Source: Phycisphaerales bacterium
GTDB lineage: Bacteria > Planctomycetota > Phycisphaerae > Phycisphaerales > UBA1924
Assembly (NCBI GenBank): GCA_020831775.1
Contig: JAFIFZ010000036.1
Location: 1 to 64,000, forward strand
Length of the DNA stretch: 64,000 bases
Reading direction: 5' to 3'
The translations under genes were made by a program, and so were the position numbers. This document shows positions 17,968-25,746 of this stretch, one piece after another (within the stretch, counting starts at the first letter, position 1; every line of letters begins with the position of its first letter). The notes beneath the pieces are model-generated. The model was not told where the DNA came from, did no database searches, and was given only the letters and a program-made list of their open reading frames with translations.

Positions 17968-18073
17968 GAACAAAAGCTCCTCGCGAGGGCCGAACGCGGC
18001 GCTCTGGCGTCGGCGAAACAGTAGACGCAGGCAGCCCCGCGAGCGTCCGGCGCCGGGCGCGCGTGGGGGTGAC

Positions 18074-18103
18074 AGACTACACCATATCAGGTTCGATCAT
18101 CAA
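18074..18103 (-). promoter_or_regulatory. Possible promoter of pilT
   Basis: Read on the minus strand, TTGATG (18098-18103) and TAGTCT (18074-18079) are 18 nt apart, about 105 nt before the pilT start. The match to sigma-70 boxes is moderate. A TATGGT box lies inside the spacer. Confidence 0.3.
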
Positions 18104-18257
18104 CACCGCGGGGTTCCCGATACTCCGCCGCGCCTGCGTCGAGCGTCGAAGCCTCTGGTTCTGAGTGACGCAGACCGCGCACGGTCCGGATAATTCCGCG
18201 CCCGCTCGGAGCCGCTCTCGCCGGACGAGGGTGCCCCCGCAAAGGCCCAAGGCGGCG

Positions 18258-18288
18258 GCAAGAAAACAGCCCGGCTCGGGCCGGGCTG
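18258..18288 (-). terminator. Intrinsic terminator of the sigma-factor gene
   Basis: Minus-strand hairpin CAGCCCGG/CCGGGCTG (18267-18288, 6-nt loop) followed by TTTTCTT. It lies 41 nt after the sigma-factor stop. Confidence 0.85.
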
Positions 18289-18328
18289 CGGTTGGTGCTC
18301 AAAGTGTCGGGGGGCTCGGAGGGGCGCC

Positions 18329-19438
18329 TCAGCGCTGGGCCTGGACGGCTTCCTCGTCAGACTCCGCCTCGTCTTCCTTCTTGGTCCCCAGGAAGTTGGC
18401 CTCCAGCTGGGCCCGGATCTTCTCCATGGCCTTGTTCTGGATCTGGCGGACGCGTTCCTTCGTGACACCGATGATCTGCCCGACCTGCTCCAGAGTCATC
18501 GGCTTCTCGGTCTCGGGCTGGGCCTCCCCCGCGGGGCGGAGGTTGAACCGGTGCTCGATGACCGTCCGCTCGACATCCGTCAGATCGGCCCGGTTCTCCA
18601 GGACGATCCTCTTGACCTCGTCGGCGGCGTCCTTCTCGAAATCGCCCCGCTTGGTCTCGAGGTAGTTGCTCTTCTCGAGCTTGGGGTCGAAGTCGGTCGG
18701 GAACCGCTGGCGGTACTTGCTCAGCTTCATGCCCTGGCGGCTGAAGGCCTTGAGGATGGCGCGGCAGGCGTAGGTCGAGAACTTGTACCCGCGACCGGCG
18801 TCGAACTTGTCGACCGCCCGGAGCAGGGCCATGTTCCCTTCGCTGACCAGGTCGGCGAAGTCGACTTCCGACATCCGTGTCCTCTTGGCCATCGCCAAGA
18901 CCAGCGCGAGGTTGGTCTCGGCGATCTGCTCGCGGATCACATCGGCCAGCCGGTACCAGCGGAGCATCTCCTCGGCCTGCTCGGGCGCGGGCTGCTTGCT
19001 GGGGCTCGACCAGACCTCGTGCTGGAGCTTCCAGACGCGGTGGCGGGCGTAGTTGAACTGGTGGAAGAGCACCTTCTCCTCGGCCCCGGTCAGGATGACC
19101 TGCTGGGTCGACTTGACGGTCCTGGATCCCCGCGTGGCCGAGAGGTCGTCCATCACCGGGTGGTACCAGGTGGTGTCGGGCTTCTGGATGTCGGGGGCTT
19201 CCTCGTAGATCTTGCGCTCGGCGTCCTCCTCGTAGAAAGCCTCCGAGTCGATGTAGTCCATCTCGTGGCTGAGCAGGTGGTCCAGCAGTCGCTGGTCCTC
19301 TGAGCTGAGCCGGCGCATGACCGACCGGCGGCCCTCGCCCTTGGCGGACGAGGCCGAAGAGGACCCTCGGCGCCGGCCGCGGAGGCGGTCCTGCTCGAGC
19401 GGCATCGGCTTTTTCTTTGGCGAATTGACCATCACCAT
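18329..19438 (-). CDS. Sigma-70 family RNA polymerase sigma factor
   Basis: Sigma factor of about 369 aa. Region 2 is DLVSEGNMALLRAVDKFD and YKFSTYACRAI near 190-235; region 4 is LTDVERTVIEHRFNL and LEQVGQIIGVTKERVRQIQNKA near 290-345. About 130 N-terminal residues lack a standard region 1 signature, and region 3 is poorly conserved, so it may be a specialised group rather than the housekeeping factor. The start is taken at 19438, with an ATG one codon upstream and ATGs close downstream; AAGGACGAGG precedes them. The frame stays open to 19603. Confidence 0.85.
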   Translation of the reverse strand: MVMVNSPKKKPMPLEQDRLRGRRRGSSSASSAKGEGRRSVMRRLSSEDQRLLDHLLSHEMDYIDSEAFYEEDAERKIYEEAPDIQKPDTTWYHPVMDDLSATRGSRTVKSTQQVILTGAEEKVLFHQFNYARHRVWKLQHEVWSSPSKQPAPEQAEEMLRWYRLADVIREQIAETNLALVLAMAKRTRMSEVDFADLVSEGNMALLRAVDKFDAGRGYKFSTYACRAILKAFSRQGMKLSKYRQRFPTDFDPKLEKSNYLETKRGDFEKDAADEVKRIVLENRADLTDVERTVIEHRFNLRPAGEAQPETEKPMTLEQVGQIIGVTKERVRQIQNKAMEKIRAQLEANFLGTKKEDEAESDEEAVQAQR

Positions 19439-20189
19439 CATCAACCTCGTCCTTGGTGCTCCGCACCCTTTGGACTCTTTTCCTTCCAACACTCGGGGGA
19501 AGGATTTGATTCGTTTGTCACCGGCAAGCGGTTGCGTCAGCGACGCGCCCGCGTGCCACTTCCGTCCGGACCCCGTGCTTTCGCGAGGTCCGATCAAACC
19601 CACGCGGGCGTGTTCCCTGCCTCCCGCCTCGGTGGGCGGGTCTTTGGGGGACAGACCCGTTCTTCTTCGCCCTCTCTCGGGGCGTCGTACTCAGGGATGC
19701 GTCGGCTCGGATCTTGTGAGGAACGCTCTCGCGGCGATTTCATTCCTTACGCCGCGCGTCCGATCGTGGTTCGAGCCTCTCAAACGACGCTTCCGGTCTC
19801 GGGCGGCGGACCTGCTCCGCCACTCGATTGGGAGTCGTTCGGTCAGAATTCCGGTGACTGTCTCGCGGCGGTGGTGATGGGCTTGCCGTCTTGTCGCTGG
19901 GCCACCCGTACAGGTGTTGACCCGGGCCGACGGTCCTATATCATCGCCAAGACAGAACCGGGGGCGACCGACCGCTCCCGAGCCGATCAGTGTAGCAGAA
20001 ACCGTCGCGCATGCAAGCGCTGCGGGGTTGGTGACATACAGTCCACATTTTCCGGCTGATACCCGCCACAACCAGCTCTGCAGCCCCATTCGTGGGAATC
20101 GTTAAGAATTTGATCGGATACTGTTCTGTCCCCGGGCGATCGCGCAAGCCGCGCGACATCCACCCGGGAATCCACGAGAGGAGCATCCG
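19439..20189. other. Intergenic region between divergent sigma-factor and SOD genes
   Basis: No supportable gene in 750 nt. A plus-strand TTGACC (19917-19922) with TATCAT (19939-19944) at 16-nt spacing could be a sigma-70 promoter, and a GATACT box (20117-20122) lies closer to the SOD gene. Codon patterns in the open frames here look random. Confidence 0.4.
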
Positions 20190-20834
20190 ATGGCCTACGA
20201 GCTTCCCCCCCTGCCTTACTCCAAAGACGCCCTTGAGCCGCACATCGACGCCAAGACGATGGAGATCCATCACGGCAAGCACCACAAGGCGTATGTCGAC
20301 AAGGCCAACGCGGCCTTGGAAGGCACCGACTGGGCGGGGAAATCCGTCGAGCAGGTGATCTCATCGCTCGAGCGACTGCCGCACGAGATCCAGGGCCCGG
20401 TCCGCAACAACGCGGGCGGGCACGCCAACCACTCGCTCTTCTGGCAGATCCTCGCGCCCGCGGGCAAGGGCGGCGGGGGCCGGCCGGAAGGGGCGCTCGG
20501 CGACGCGATCAAAGAGACTTACGGGTCCTTTGACGAGTTCAAGGAGAAATTCGCCGACGCCGCGGCCACCCGCTTCGGCTCCGGCTGGGCCTGGCTGTGC
20601 GTCTCGCCCGAGGGCAAGCTGCATGTCTATTCGACGGCGAACCAGGACAATCCGAAGATGCCCGAGGAGTTCGGCGGCAAGGGCCCCGGGCACACGCCGA
20701 TCCTCGGTCTGGATGTCTGGGAGCACGCGTACTACCTGAACTACCAGAACCGCCGCCCGGACTACATCAAGGCCTTCTGGAATGTGGTGAACTGGAAGAA
20801 GGTGGGCGAGCTGTTCAGCGAGGCGAAGGCCTGA
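20190..20834 (+). CDS. sodA: Superoxide dismutase, probably Mn-type
   Basis: Converts superoxide to oxygen and hydrogen peroxide. The 214 aa carry the metal ligands His27 (MEIHHGKHH), His81 ([10 protein letters not shown]), and Asp and His of LDVWEHAYY near 170. The GGHANHS and STANQDNP segments are those of manganese rather than iron enzymes. No signal peptide, so it is cytoplasmic. GAGAGGAG lies 6 nt before the ATG. Confidence 0.95.
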   Translation: MAYELPPLPYSKDALEPHIDAKTMEIHHGKHHKAYVDKANAALEGTDWAGKSVEQVISSLERLPHEIQGPVRNNAGGHANHSLFWQILAPAGKGGGGRPEGALGDAIKETYGSFDEFKEKFADAAATRFGSGWAWLCVSPEGKLHVYSTANQDNPKMPEEFGGKGPGHTPILGLDVWEHAYYLNYQNRRPDYIKAFWNVVNWKKVGELFSEAKA

Positions 20835-20997
20835 CTCTCAGGTCAGCAGCCAGATCCGGGTCTCAGGCGAGGCCCCGGTCCTCAAACAGAAGCCAGAATC
20901 GGTGCACCGGGCGGTATCATCCCTGCGAAAGCGGGAGTGAGGCCGCCCGGTGTTTGCCGTGCGCCGGCCTCCGCCCCCTGCCCGACGGAGCTGCCCG

Positions 20998-22554
20998 ATG
21001 CGCAAGCGGATTCTTCTGACGATCTGGCTGAGCCTGCCGTTCATCGCGATCTCGATCCTGCTGCTGTCGATCGGGCACAACCTGCGCATGGGCCCTGCGA
21101 TGGAGAACCCGCGCGTCGGCGTCGGTGCCGGGGACACGGGCGGGGCCAACGCGATCGGCGAGTGGTTCTTCGGCAGCCGCATCGACCAGACCTCCGAGAT
21201 CGAGGACGCCCAGCGGGGGCCGACGGCGATCCTCGGCGGGGAAGCCGAGCCCGACACCGAACCGATCGCGGGAGACGAGGCGTCGGAAGCCGACGCCTCG
21301 GAACTCGCGGCGAACACGTCCGACGCGCAGCCGGAGATGGTCGCGCCCGAATCGCTGCCCCAGGGCTTCGTGATCGTCGTCGACGACCGCTCCGACGTCG
21401 CCGACGACGACGCGCCGATCCATCTCGCGAGCAACCACAACGGCTGGAACCCTGGCGACGCGAACCAGCGCCTTGTCCGTCGCAGTGACATGCGCTGGCA
21501 GATCGTGCTGCCGCAGCCGACCAACCCCGACCGCATGCAGTTCAAGTTCGCGCTGGGGTCGTGGGAGCGTGTCGAGCTCTCTGCCGAGGGCGAGGACAAT
21601 GTGCCCAACCGGACGCTGCCCTTGGTGGATCGCGAGCGGTACGCCGACGGGACGCGGCCGGTTTTCGAGTTCGTGGTGCAGCAGTTCCGCGAGGGTCGCG
21701 CGCCGACGGACATCGTGCGTCTGGACCGCTACCGCGAGCTGGATGTGACCGGGACGGTGCGACGGCTGGAGGTCACGGGCGGTGCGGGGGGCGCCGTGGG
21801 TGCGCAGCGCGACCTGTTGGTCTGGCTGCCCCCGGGCTACGACGAGCCGGAGAACGCCGAGCGTCGCTACCCCGTGCTGTACCTGATGGACGGGCAGAAC
21901 ATCTTCGAGCAACTGCCGGGCGTCTACGGCGAGTGGCAGGCGGACGAAACGGCGCAGCGTCTGGTCGAGCTGGGGCTGATCGAGCCGGTGGTGATCGTGG
22001 GCGTGCCGCACGCGGGGCGGTACAGGGCCGAGGAGTACCTGCCGATGCGAGCGCTCGACAACGCCGATCCTCACGGCGAGGCGTTCGTCTCGTGGCTTCG
22101 TCACGAGGTCTTCCCTCGCGTCGAGCGTGCGTTCCGAGTGAGCGACGATCCGGCGGACCGCGGGATCGGGGGCGCGAGCTTCGGGGCGGTGATCAGCGCG
22201 TACGCCGCGGCCGAGCATCCCGGCGCGTTCGGCTTCCTGCTGCTCGAAAGCATGCCGACGCTCGCGGGTGCGGAGGGTCGCTGGAAGCGGTACCTGGAGT
22301 CTGTCGATCGCTGGCCCGAGCGGGTGTACATCGGGATGGGCGGGCGCGAGGTCTCCAACGACGAGGCCGACCGCGAGCTGAATGAGCGGTTTGTGAGCTG
22401 GGCGCGCGAGCTTGAGGGGATCTTCGCGAGGGCGGGCGTGGAGTCCGACCGTCGTCTCTTGGTCATCACGCCCGAGGCGAACCACAACGAGGACGCGTGG
22501 GCGGAGCGCTTCCCCGATGCGCTGCAGTTTCTGTTGCCGCCGCGGGGGGATTGA
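20998..22554 (+). CDS. Membrane-anchored or secreted esterase (enterochelin esterase-like)
   Basis: Alpha/beta-hydrolase of 518 aa. One N-terminal hydrophobic segment (residues 5-24) is a signal anchor or signal peptide. A Glu/Asp-rich linker follows, then a starch-binding-like beta domain near 130-235 (HLASNHNGWNPG, QFKFALGSWE), then a PF00756-type esterase core with YLMDGQN near 295 and nucleophile elbow GGASFGAV near 390. The substrate is unknown, perhaps a polysaccharide ester or siderophore. GGAG precedes the ATG at 20998 by 7 nt; an in-frame upstream start at 20950 is less likely. Confidence 0.8.
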   Translation: MRKRILLTIWLSLPFIAISILLLSIGHNLRMGPAMENPRVGVGAGDTGGANAIGEWFFGSRIDQTSEIEDAQRGPTAILGGEAEPDTEPIAGDEASEADASELAANTSDAQPEMVAPESLPQGFVIVVDDRSDVADDDAPIHLASNHNGWNPGDANQRLVRRSDMRWQIVLPQPTNPDRMQFKFALGSWERVELSAEGEDNVPNRTLPLVDRERYADGTRPVFEFVVQQFREGRAPTDIVRLDRYRELDVTGTVRRLEVTGGAGGAVGAQRDLLVWLPPGYDEPENAERRYPVLYLMDGQNIFEQLPGVYGEWQADETAQRLVELGLIEPVVIVGVPHAGRYRAEEYLPMRALDNADPHGEAFVSWLRHEVFPRVERAFRVSDDPADRGIGGASFGAVISAYAAAEHPGAFGFLLLESMPTLAGAEGRWKRYLESVDRWPERVYIGMGGREVSNDEADRELNERFVSWARELEGIFARAGVESDRRLLVITPEANHNEDAWAERFPDALQFLLPPRGD

Positions 22555-22556
22555 GC

Positions 22557-22627
22557 GTGCGATTCGGGCTTGCCGCGCGGATGACAGCCGTGGGGCGGCG
22601 AATCTCTCCGCGTCGGACGGGGGTTGA
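22557..22627 (+). pseudogene. Internally deleted remnant of a zinc-ribbon membrane protein gene
   Basis: Three nt after the esterase stop, GTGCGATTCGGG and the following 40 nt resemble the start of the paralogue at 24024. The end (AANLSASDGG plus stop at 22625-22627) resembles the C-termini AANLAAPEEG and AANLSASET of the paralogues. The middle, including the zinc ribbon and membrane spans, is missing, and the two parts are in different frames. This is a deletion derivative at the head of the tandem array. Confidence 0.6.
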
Positions 22628-22629
22628 GC

Positions 22630-23091
22630 ATGTGGCACCGCAGCTATGTCAAGCGGATGCCGGCCTTGCGGAGTCTTGAGCCGCGGCATCTCGAAGCGGC
22701 GATCCGGCGTGCAAAGCGTGGTACCGCGTCAAGGCGACTCGGGGCGCCCGTGGTCGCCAATCTGGTGTTATTCTGCCTGCTGATTCTGCTGCTGTGGGCG
22801 TTCGTCTTTCGGCTCACGGTGGTCGCCGTGCCCTGGCTGCGTTCGGTCGATGCACCGAAACCGGTCCAGTGGCTTGTTTTCGCGGCGATGGCGTCGGTCG
22901 TTCCGCTGGGTTGCCTTTTCGGCGGCTGGGCGTGGTCTCGGATGGGGTCGGGCATGGCGTTGCGCGAGCTCGCTCGGCGTGTGCGGGAGCGGGAGTGCGT
23001 GGTTTGCGGGTACAACCTGCTCGGGCTCGATGCCCGCGAGCCGTGCCCGGAGTGCAATGCGGCGAACCTCGCCGCCCCGGAGGAGGGCTGA
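22630..23091 (+). CDS. Small membrane protein with C-terminal zinc ribbon, copy 1
   Basis: Protein of 153 aa with no assigned function. A basic N-terminal 40 residues precede two membrane spans (about 45-70 and 80-105). A basic amphipathic stretch then leads to a CVVCGYN-x11-CPEC ribbon that should bind one zinc. The ATG at 22630 aligns with the GTG of copy 2; a TTG two codons upstream is possible. The DNA of copies 1 and 2 is strikingly similar over the first 90 codons. The conserved C-terminal codons (PEEG) of this gene also provide GGAGGAGG for the next gene. Confidence 0.85.
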   Translation: MWHRSYVKRMPALRSLEPRHLEAAIRRAKRGTASRRLGAPVVANLVLFCLLILLLWAFVFRLTVVAVPWLRSVDAPKPVQWLVFAAMASVVPLGCLFGGWAWSRMGSGMALRELARRVRERECVVCGYNLLGLDAREPCPECNAANLAAPEEG

Positions 23092-23093
23092 GC

Positions 23094-23555
23094 GTGCGGC
23101 ACCGCAGATACATCAAGCGGACGCCGGAGCTGCGGAGTCTTGAGTCGCGGCACCTCGACGCAGCGATCCGGCGCGCCAAGCGTGGCACCGCGTCGAGGCG
23201 ACTCGGAACGCCTTTGGTCGTGAACCTGGTGTTGTTCTGCCTGCTGATTGTGCCGCTCTGGGTGCTCGTTTATCAGCTTGCGGTGGTCGCCGTGCCCTGG
23301 CTGCGCTCGGCCGGCACACCGAGACCGTTCCAATGGCTTTTTATCGCGGCGATGGTGTCGGTCGTTCCGCTCGGCTGTTGGCTGGGCGGATGGTTGTGGT
23401 CGCGGATGGGATCAGACATGGCGTCGCGCGAGCTCGCTCGGCGTGTGCGGGAGCGGCGGGAGTGCGTGGCGTGCGGGTACAACCTCGCGGGGATCGACGA
23501 CAGCGAGCGATGCCCCGAGTGCGGTGCCGCGAACCTCTCTGCGAGCGAGACCTGA
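23094..23555 (+). CDS. Small membrane protein with C-terminal zinc ribbon, copy 2
   Basis: Protein of 153 aa, closest to copy 1: same basic N-terminus, same two spans and ribbon CVACGYN-x11-CPEC. The GTG at 23094 begins 2 nt after the previous stop and uses the GGAGGAGG encoded at the end of copy 1. Function unknown; the architecture suggests a membrane protein with a cytoplasmic or periplasmic zinc module. Confidence 0.85.
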   Translation: MRHRRYIKRTPELRSLESRHLDAAIRRAKRGTASRRLGTPLVVNLVLFCLLIVPLWVLVYQLAVVAVPWLRSAGTPRPFQWLFIAAMVSVVPLGCWLGGWLWSRMGSDMASRELARRVRERRECVACGYNLAGIDDSERCPECGAANLSASET

Positions 23556-23556
23556 G

Positions 23557-24021
23557 ATGCACGGGGGCTGGGCGATCAGGCGGATGGCGGTGCTCGGGCG
23601 TCTGGGGCGGAAGGACCTCGGGCGGACGCTGCGCCGGGCTAGGCTGGCGAGCATCGGGGCCTCGCTGTGGCTGCGTCTGGTCGTGTTTGTCTCTTGCTGG
23701 GCCGTTGTGACGATCTCGTTTGTTGCGATCGGGATCGGTCTGTTGCCGGTCTTCTTCGTGATCCCCGAGGTGTGGTGGGAGGTTCCCGGCTTTCGCGGCG
23801 TGGTCGTCTCTTCGATCGCGGTGGTGTACCTGTTTGTCGCGGTATGGATGCCGTTGTGGACGGCGATGCAGATGGGGCACGCCGCGATGCTGCGGCGGAT
23901 CTCGCGCTGGATCCGCGAGGGCTCGTGCGTCGCGTGCGGGTACGACATCGGCTCGATCGGGCAACGTGAGCCGTGCCCCGAGTGCGGGGCGGCGAACCTT
24001 GCCGCCCCGGAGGAGGGTTGA
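23557..24021 (+). CDS. Small membrane protein with C-terminal zinc ribbon, copy 3
   Basis: Protein of 154 aa. Its membrane part (two long spans, about 45-75 and 85-110) differs from copies 1 and 2, but the ribbon CVACGYD-x11-CPEC and C-terminal AANLAAPEEG are the same. The ATG follows the previous stop by one nt. Its last 35 codons are almost identical at DNA level to those of copy 4, suggesting gene conversion or recent duplication. Confidence 0.82.
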   Translation: MHGGWAIRRMAVLGRLGRKDLGRTLRRARLASIGASLWLRLVVFVSCWAVVTISFVAIGIGLLPVFFVIPEVWWEVPGFRGVVVSSIAVVYLFVAVWMPLWTAMQMGHAAMLRRISRWIREGSCVACGYDIGSIGQREPCPECGAANLAAPEEG

Positions 24022-24023
24022 GC

Positions 24024-24527
24024 GTGCAGTTCGGTGTGCTCGTGAGGCGGATGCCGGTGCTGGGGCGGCTCGGCCCAGATCACCGGGGGATCGTGGTCCG
24101 GCGAGCCGGTCGCGGGGCGGCGTTGCCGGCGCTGAGCTGCGGGGTGGGGTTTGCGATTCTGGCGCTGGCGAATGTGTGCGTCGCGTTGTTCATGCTCGCG
24201 AGCATGTGGGGCGCCGGGGGAGCGGGGGCCGGCTGGTTTGTCACGGTCGGGTACGGCATGGCTTGGTTGCTCGGCGGGTTGGTGCTGGCGCCGATGGTGG
24301 CTGGGAGGGTGTACGCCTCGATCGCGCTGCGGCACATTTCGCGCTGGATCCGCGAGGGTTCGTGCGTCGCGTGCGGGTACGACATCGGTTCGATCGGGCA
24401 GCGGGAGCCGTGCCCGGAGTGCGGTGCGGCGAACCTGATGCACGCGGGCGTGCAGGACGACGAGGCCTTCGCCGACGCGATGCTTGGGGGGAACGGGGAG
24501 TCGTGTTCGGGCGAAGAGAAGGGGTAG
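24024..24527 (+). CDS. Small membrane protein with C-terminal zinc ribbon, copy 4
   Basis: Protein of 167 aa with two spans (about 35-62 and 70-95), then SRWIREGS and ribbon CVACGYD-x11-CPEC shared with copy 3. An acidic 25-residue tail follows the ribbon, unlike the other copies. The GTG at 24024 uses GGAGGAGG encoded at the end of copy 3. Confidence 0.82.
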   Translation: MQFGVLVRRMPVLGRLGPDHRGIVVRRAGRGAALPALSCGVGFAILALANVCVALFMLASMWGAGGAGAGWFVTVGYGMAWLLGGLVLAPMVAGRVYASIALRHISRWIREGSCVACGYDIGSIGQREPCPECGAANLMHAGVQDDEAFADAMLGGNGESCSGEEKG

Positions 24528-24528
24528 G

Positions 24529-24551
24529 GGCACGGCTCGGCGAGCCGTGCC
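24529..24551. repeat. Perfect hairpin repeat
   Basis: GGCACGGCTC-GGC-GAGCCGTGCC, directly after the copy 4 stop. No T-run follows. It belongs with the GGCAC-flanked hairpins at 46612, 47306, 47382 and 59225. Confidence 0.6.
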
Positions 24552-24559
24552 TCTCGGCG

Positions 24560-24616
24560 CGGCGGCCCGATTCGGGTACGCTGGTGTGCCCCGAGTGCGG
24601 TCGGGTGTCTTTTTGA
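24560..24616 (+). pseudogene. Orphan zinc-ribbon tail
   Basis: An open stretch ending TLVCPECGRVSF and a stop carries the second half of a zinc ribbon, like the KLACPECG of copy 5, but the first Cys pair and the membrane part are gone. It lies between copies 4 and 5 and is best read as the end of a deleted paralogue. Confidence 0.4.
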
Positions 24617-24628
24617 GGGCGGGCCGGA

Positions 24629-25132
24629 ATGTCGCGAGCGGTCGATGAGGCGGTGCTGGAGGGATTGACCGACGGGGAGCGTCGGGCGGTGATCGCCGCG
24701 GCCGGACGGTTCGCCAGGCCCGAGGTCGTGCTGAGCAACCTGGCGATCGTCGGTGTCGGCGGGTTCGCGGTGGCGATGCTGTCGGTGTTCGCGGTGCTGC
24801 CGTTCCTTCGTTCGCAGTGGCTCTCGGAGTTCCTGTTCGAGTCGGCGCCAGCGGTGATGGCGGTGGTGATCGGGTCGGTGTGGCTGGTGCTGGTCGTGAT
24901 CGCGGCGGTCGTCGCGTCCAAGAGCATCCGCCGGCGAGCGGTCATGCGTGCGGTCGGATCGCACGCGAGGCGCGCGGTCTGCATCGGCTGCGGCTACAGC
25001 CTGCTGGGGCTGGCGGGCCGAAAAGATTCGGCGGGCGGCGGGCGGTCTGCGGACGAAGGCGATCGCTGGACGAAACTCGCGTGCCCCGAGTGCGGGATGG
25101 TCTGCCCGATGGTGCGGATCGGGGCGCGATGA
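24629..25132 (+). CDS. Small membrane protein with C-terminal zinc ribbon, copy 5
   Basis: Divergent member of 167 aa. Two membrane spans (about 37-58 and 72-95) precede CIGCGYS and, after a 20-residue insertion rich in Gly, Ser and Asp, CPEC. The insertion separates the two Cys pairs more than in the other copies. The stop overlaps the start of copy 6 by 4 nt. Confidence 0.8.
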   Translation: MSRAVDEAVLEGLTDGERRAVIAAAGRFARPEVVLSNLAIVGVGGFAVAMLSVFAVLPFLRSQWLSEFLFESAPAVMAVVIGSVWLVLVVIAAVVASKSIRRRAVMRAVGSHARRAVCIGCGYSLLGLAGRKDSAGGGRSADEGDRWTKLACPECGMVCPMVRIGAR

Positions 25133-25734
25133 ACAAGCGAGCGTCAACTCCGCGGTCGGGGCGCGTGGTGGTCCGCCGCGGGCGCGTGCGGCATTGGGTC
25201 GAGCGACGCGTCCCGGAACTCCGGGCGTTGGAGCTGCGGGAGGTCAAGCGTGCCGTGAAGGAGGCGAAGCGTGAGGCGAAGTCCGGGCTCTTTGCCGCGG
25301 TCGTCACGGCGATTTCACTCTCAGTTCTTCTGTTGCTCGTGTACGCGTTTGTGGCGATCTACATCCTCGCGACCTTCTTCTACTCGACCGGGTCGCACAC
25401 GCCGATGAATGTGGCGTACTTCGCCGGGATCATCGGGATGCCCGCGATCGCTGTGTTCGCCTGCCGGGGCATCTACCAGCGTGCGATCGCCGCGAGCATC
25501 ATCGGTCGGTTGTGCGGGGGGCGCTGCGTGGTCTGCGGGTACGACATCGGAGCCGCGGGCACGCGTGAGCTTTGCCCGGAGTGCGGCGCACCAAAGATCG
25601 AGCTCGAGCCGAGTCGCTTGCATCAAGCGCACGATGGTGAAAGCTCCGGGATCAAGCCGCAGCTTCGGATCGATCAGCAGACGGGCGAGCTTGTTCGTGA
25701 GCGGCGGGACGCGGAGGGGCGGGTGCTGCCGTAG
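25129..25734 (+). CDS. Small membrane protein with C-terminal zinc ribbon, copy 6
   Basis: Protein of 201 aa. A basic N-terminus with ELRALELREVKRAVKEAKR echoes copies 1 and 2 (LRSLE and AIRRAKR). Two spans follow, then CVVCGYD-x11-CPECGA and a 40-residue polar tail. The ATG overlaps the copy 5 stop (ATGA). It is the last gene of the array and converges on the PIN/TRAM gene, with 12 nt between stops. Confidence 0.83.
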   Translation: MNKRASTPRSGRVVVRRGRVRHWVERRVPELRALELREVKRAVKEAKREAKSGLFAAVVTAISLSVLLLLVYAFVAIYILATFFYSTGSHTPMNVAYFAGIIGMPAIAVFACRGIYQRAIAASIIGRLCGGRCVVCGYDIGAAGTRELCPECGAPKIELEPSRLHQAHDGESSGIKPQLRIDQQTGELVRERRDAEGRVLP

Positions 25735-25746
25735 CAGACCGCGCGA

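Noticed and set aside
14938-18024. A 1028-codon open frame on the plus strand opposite GspE-like and pilT
   Set aside because: No known motif, composition typical of an antisense frame, while the minus strand carries complete ATPase motifs.
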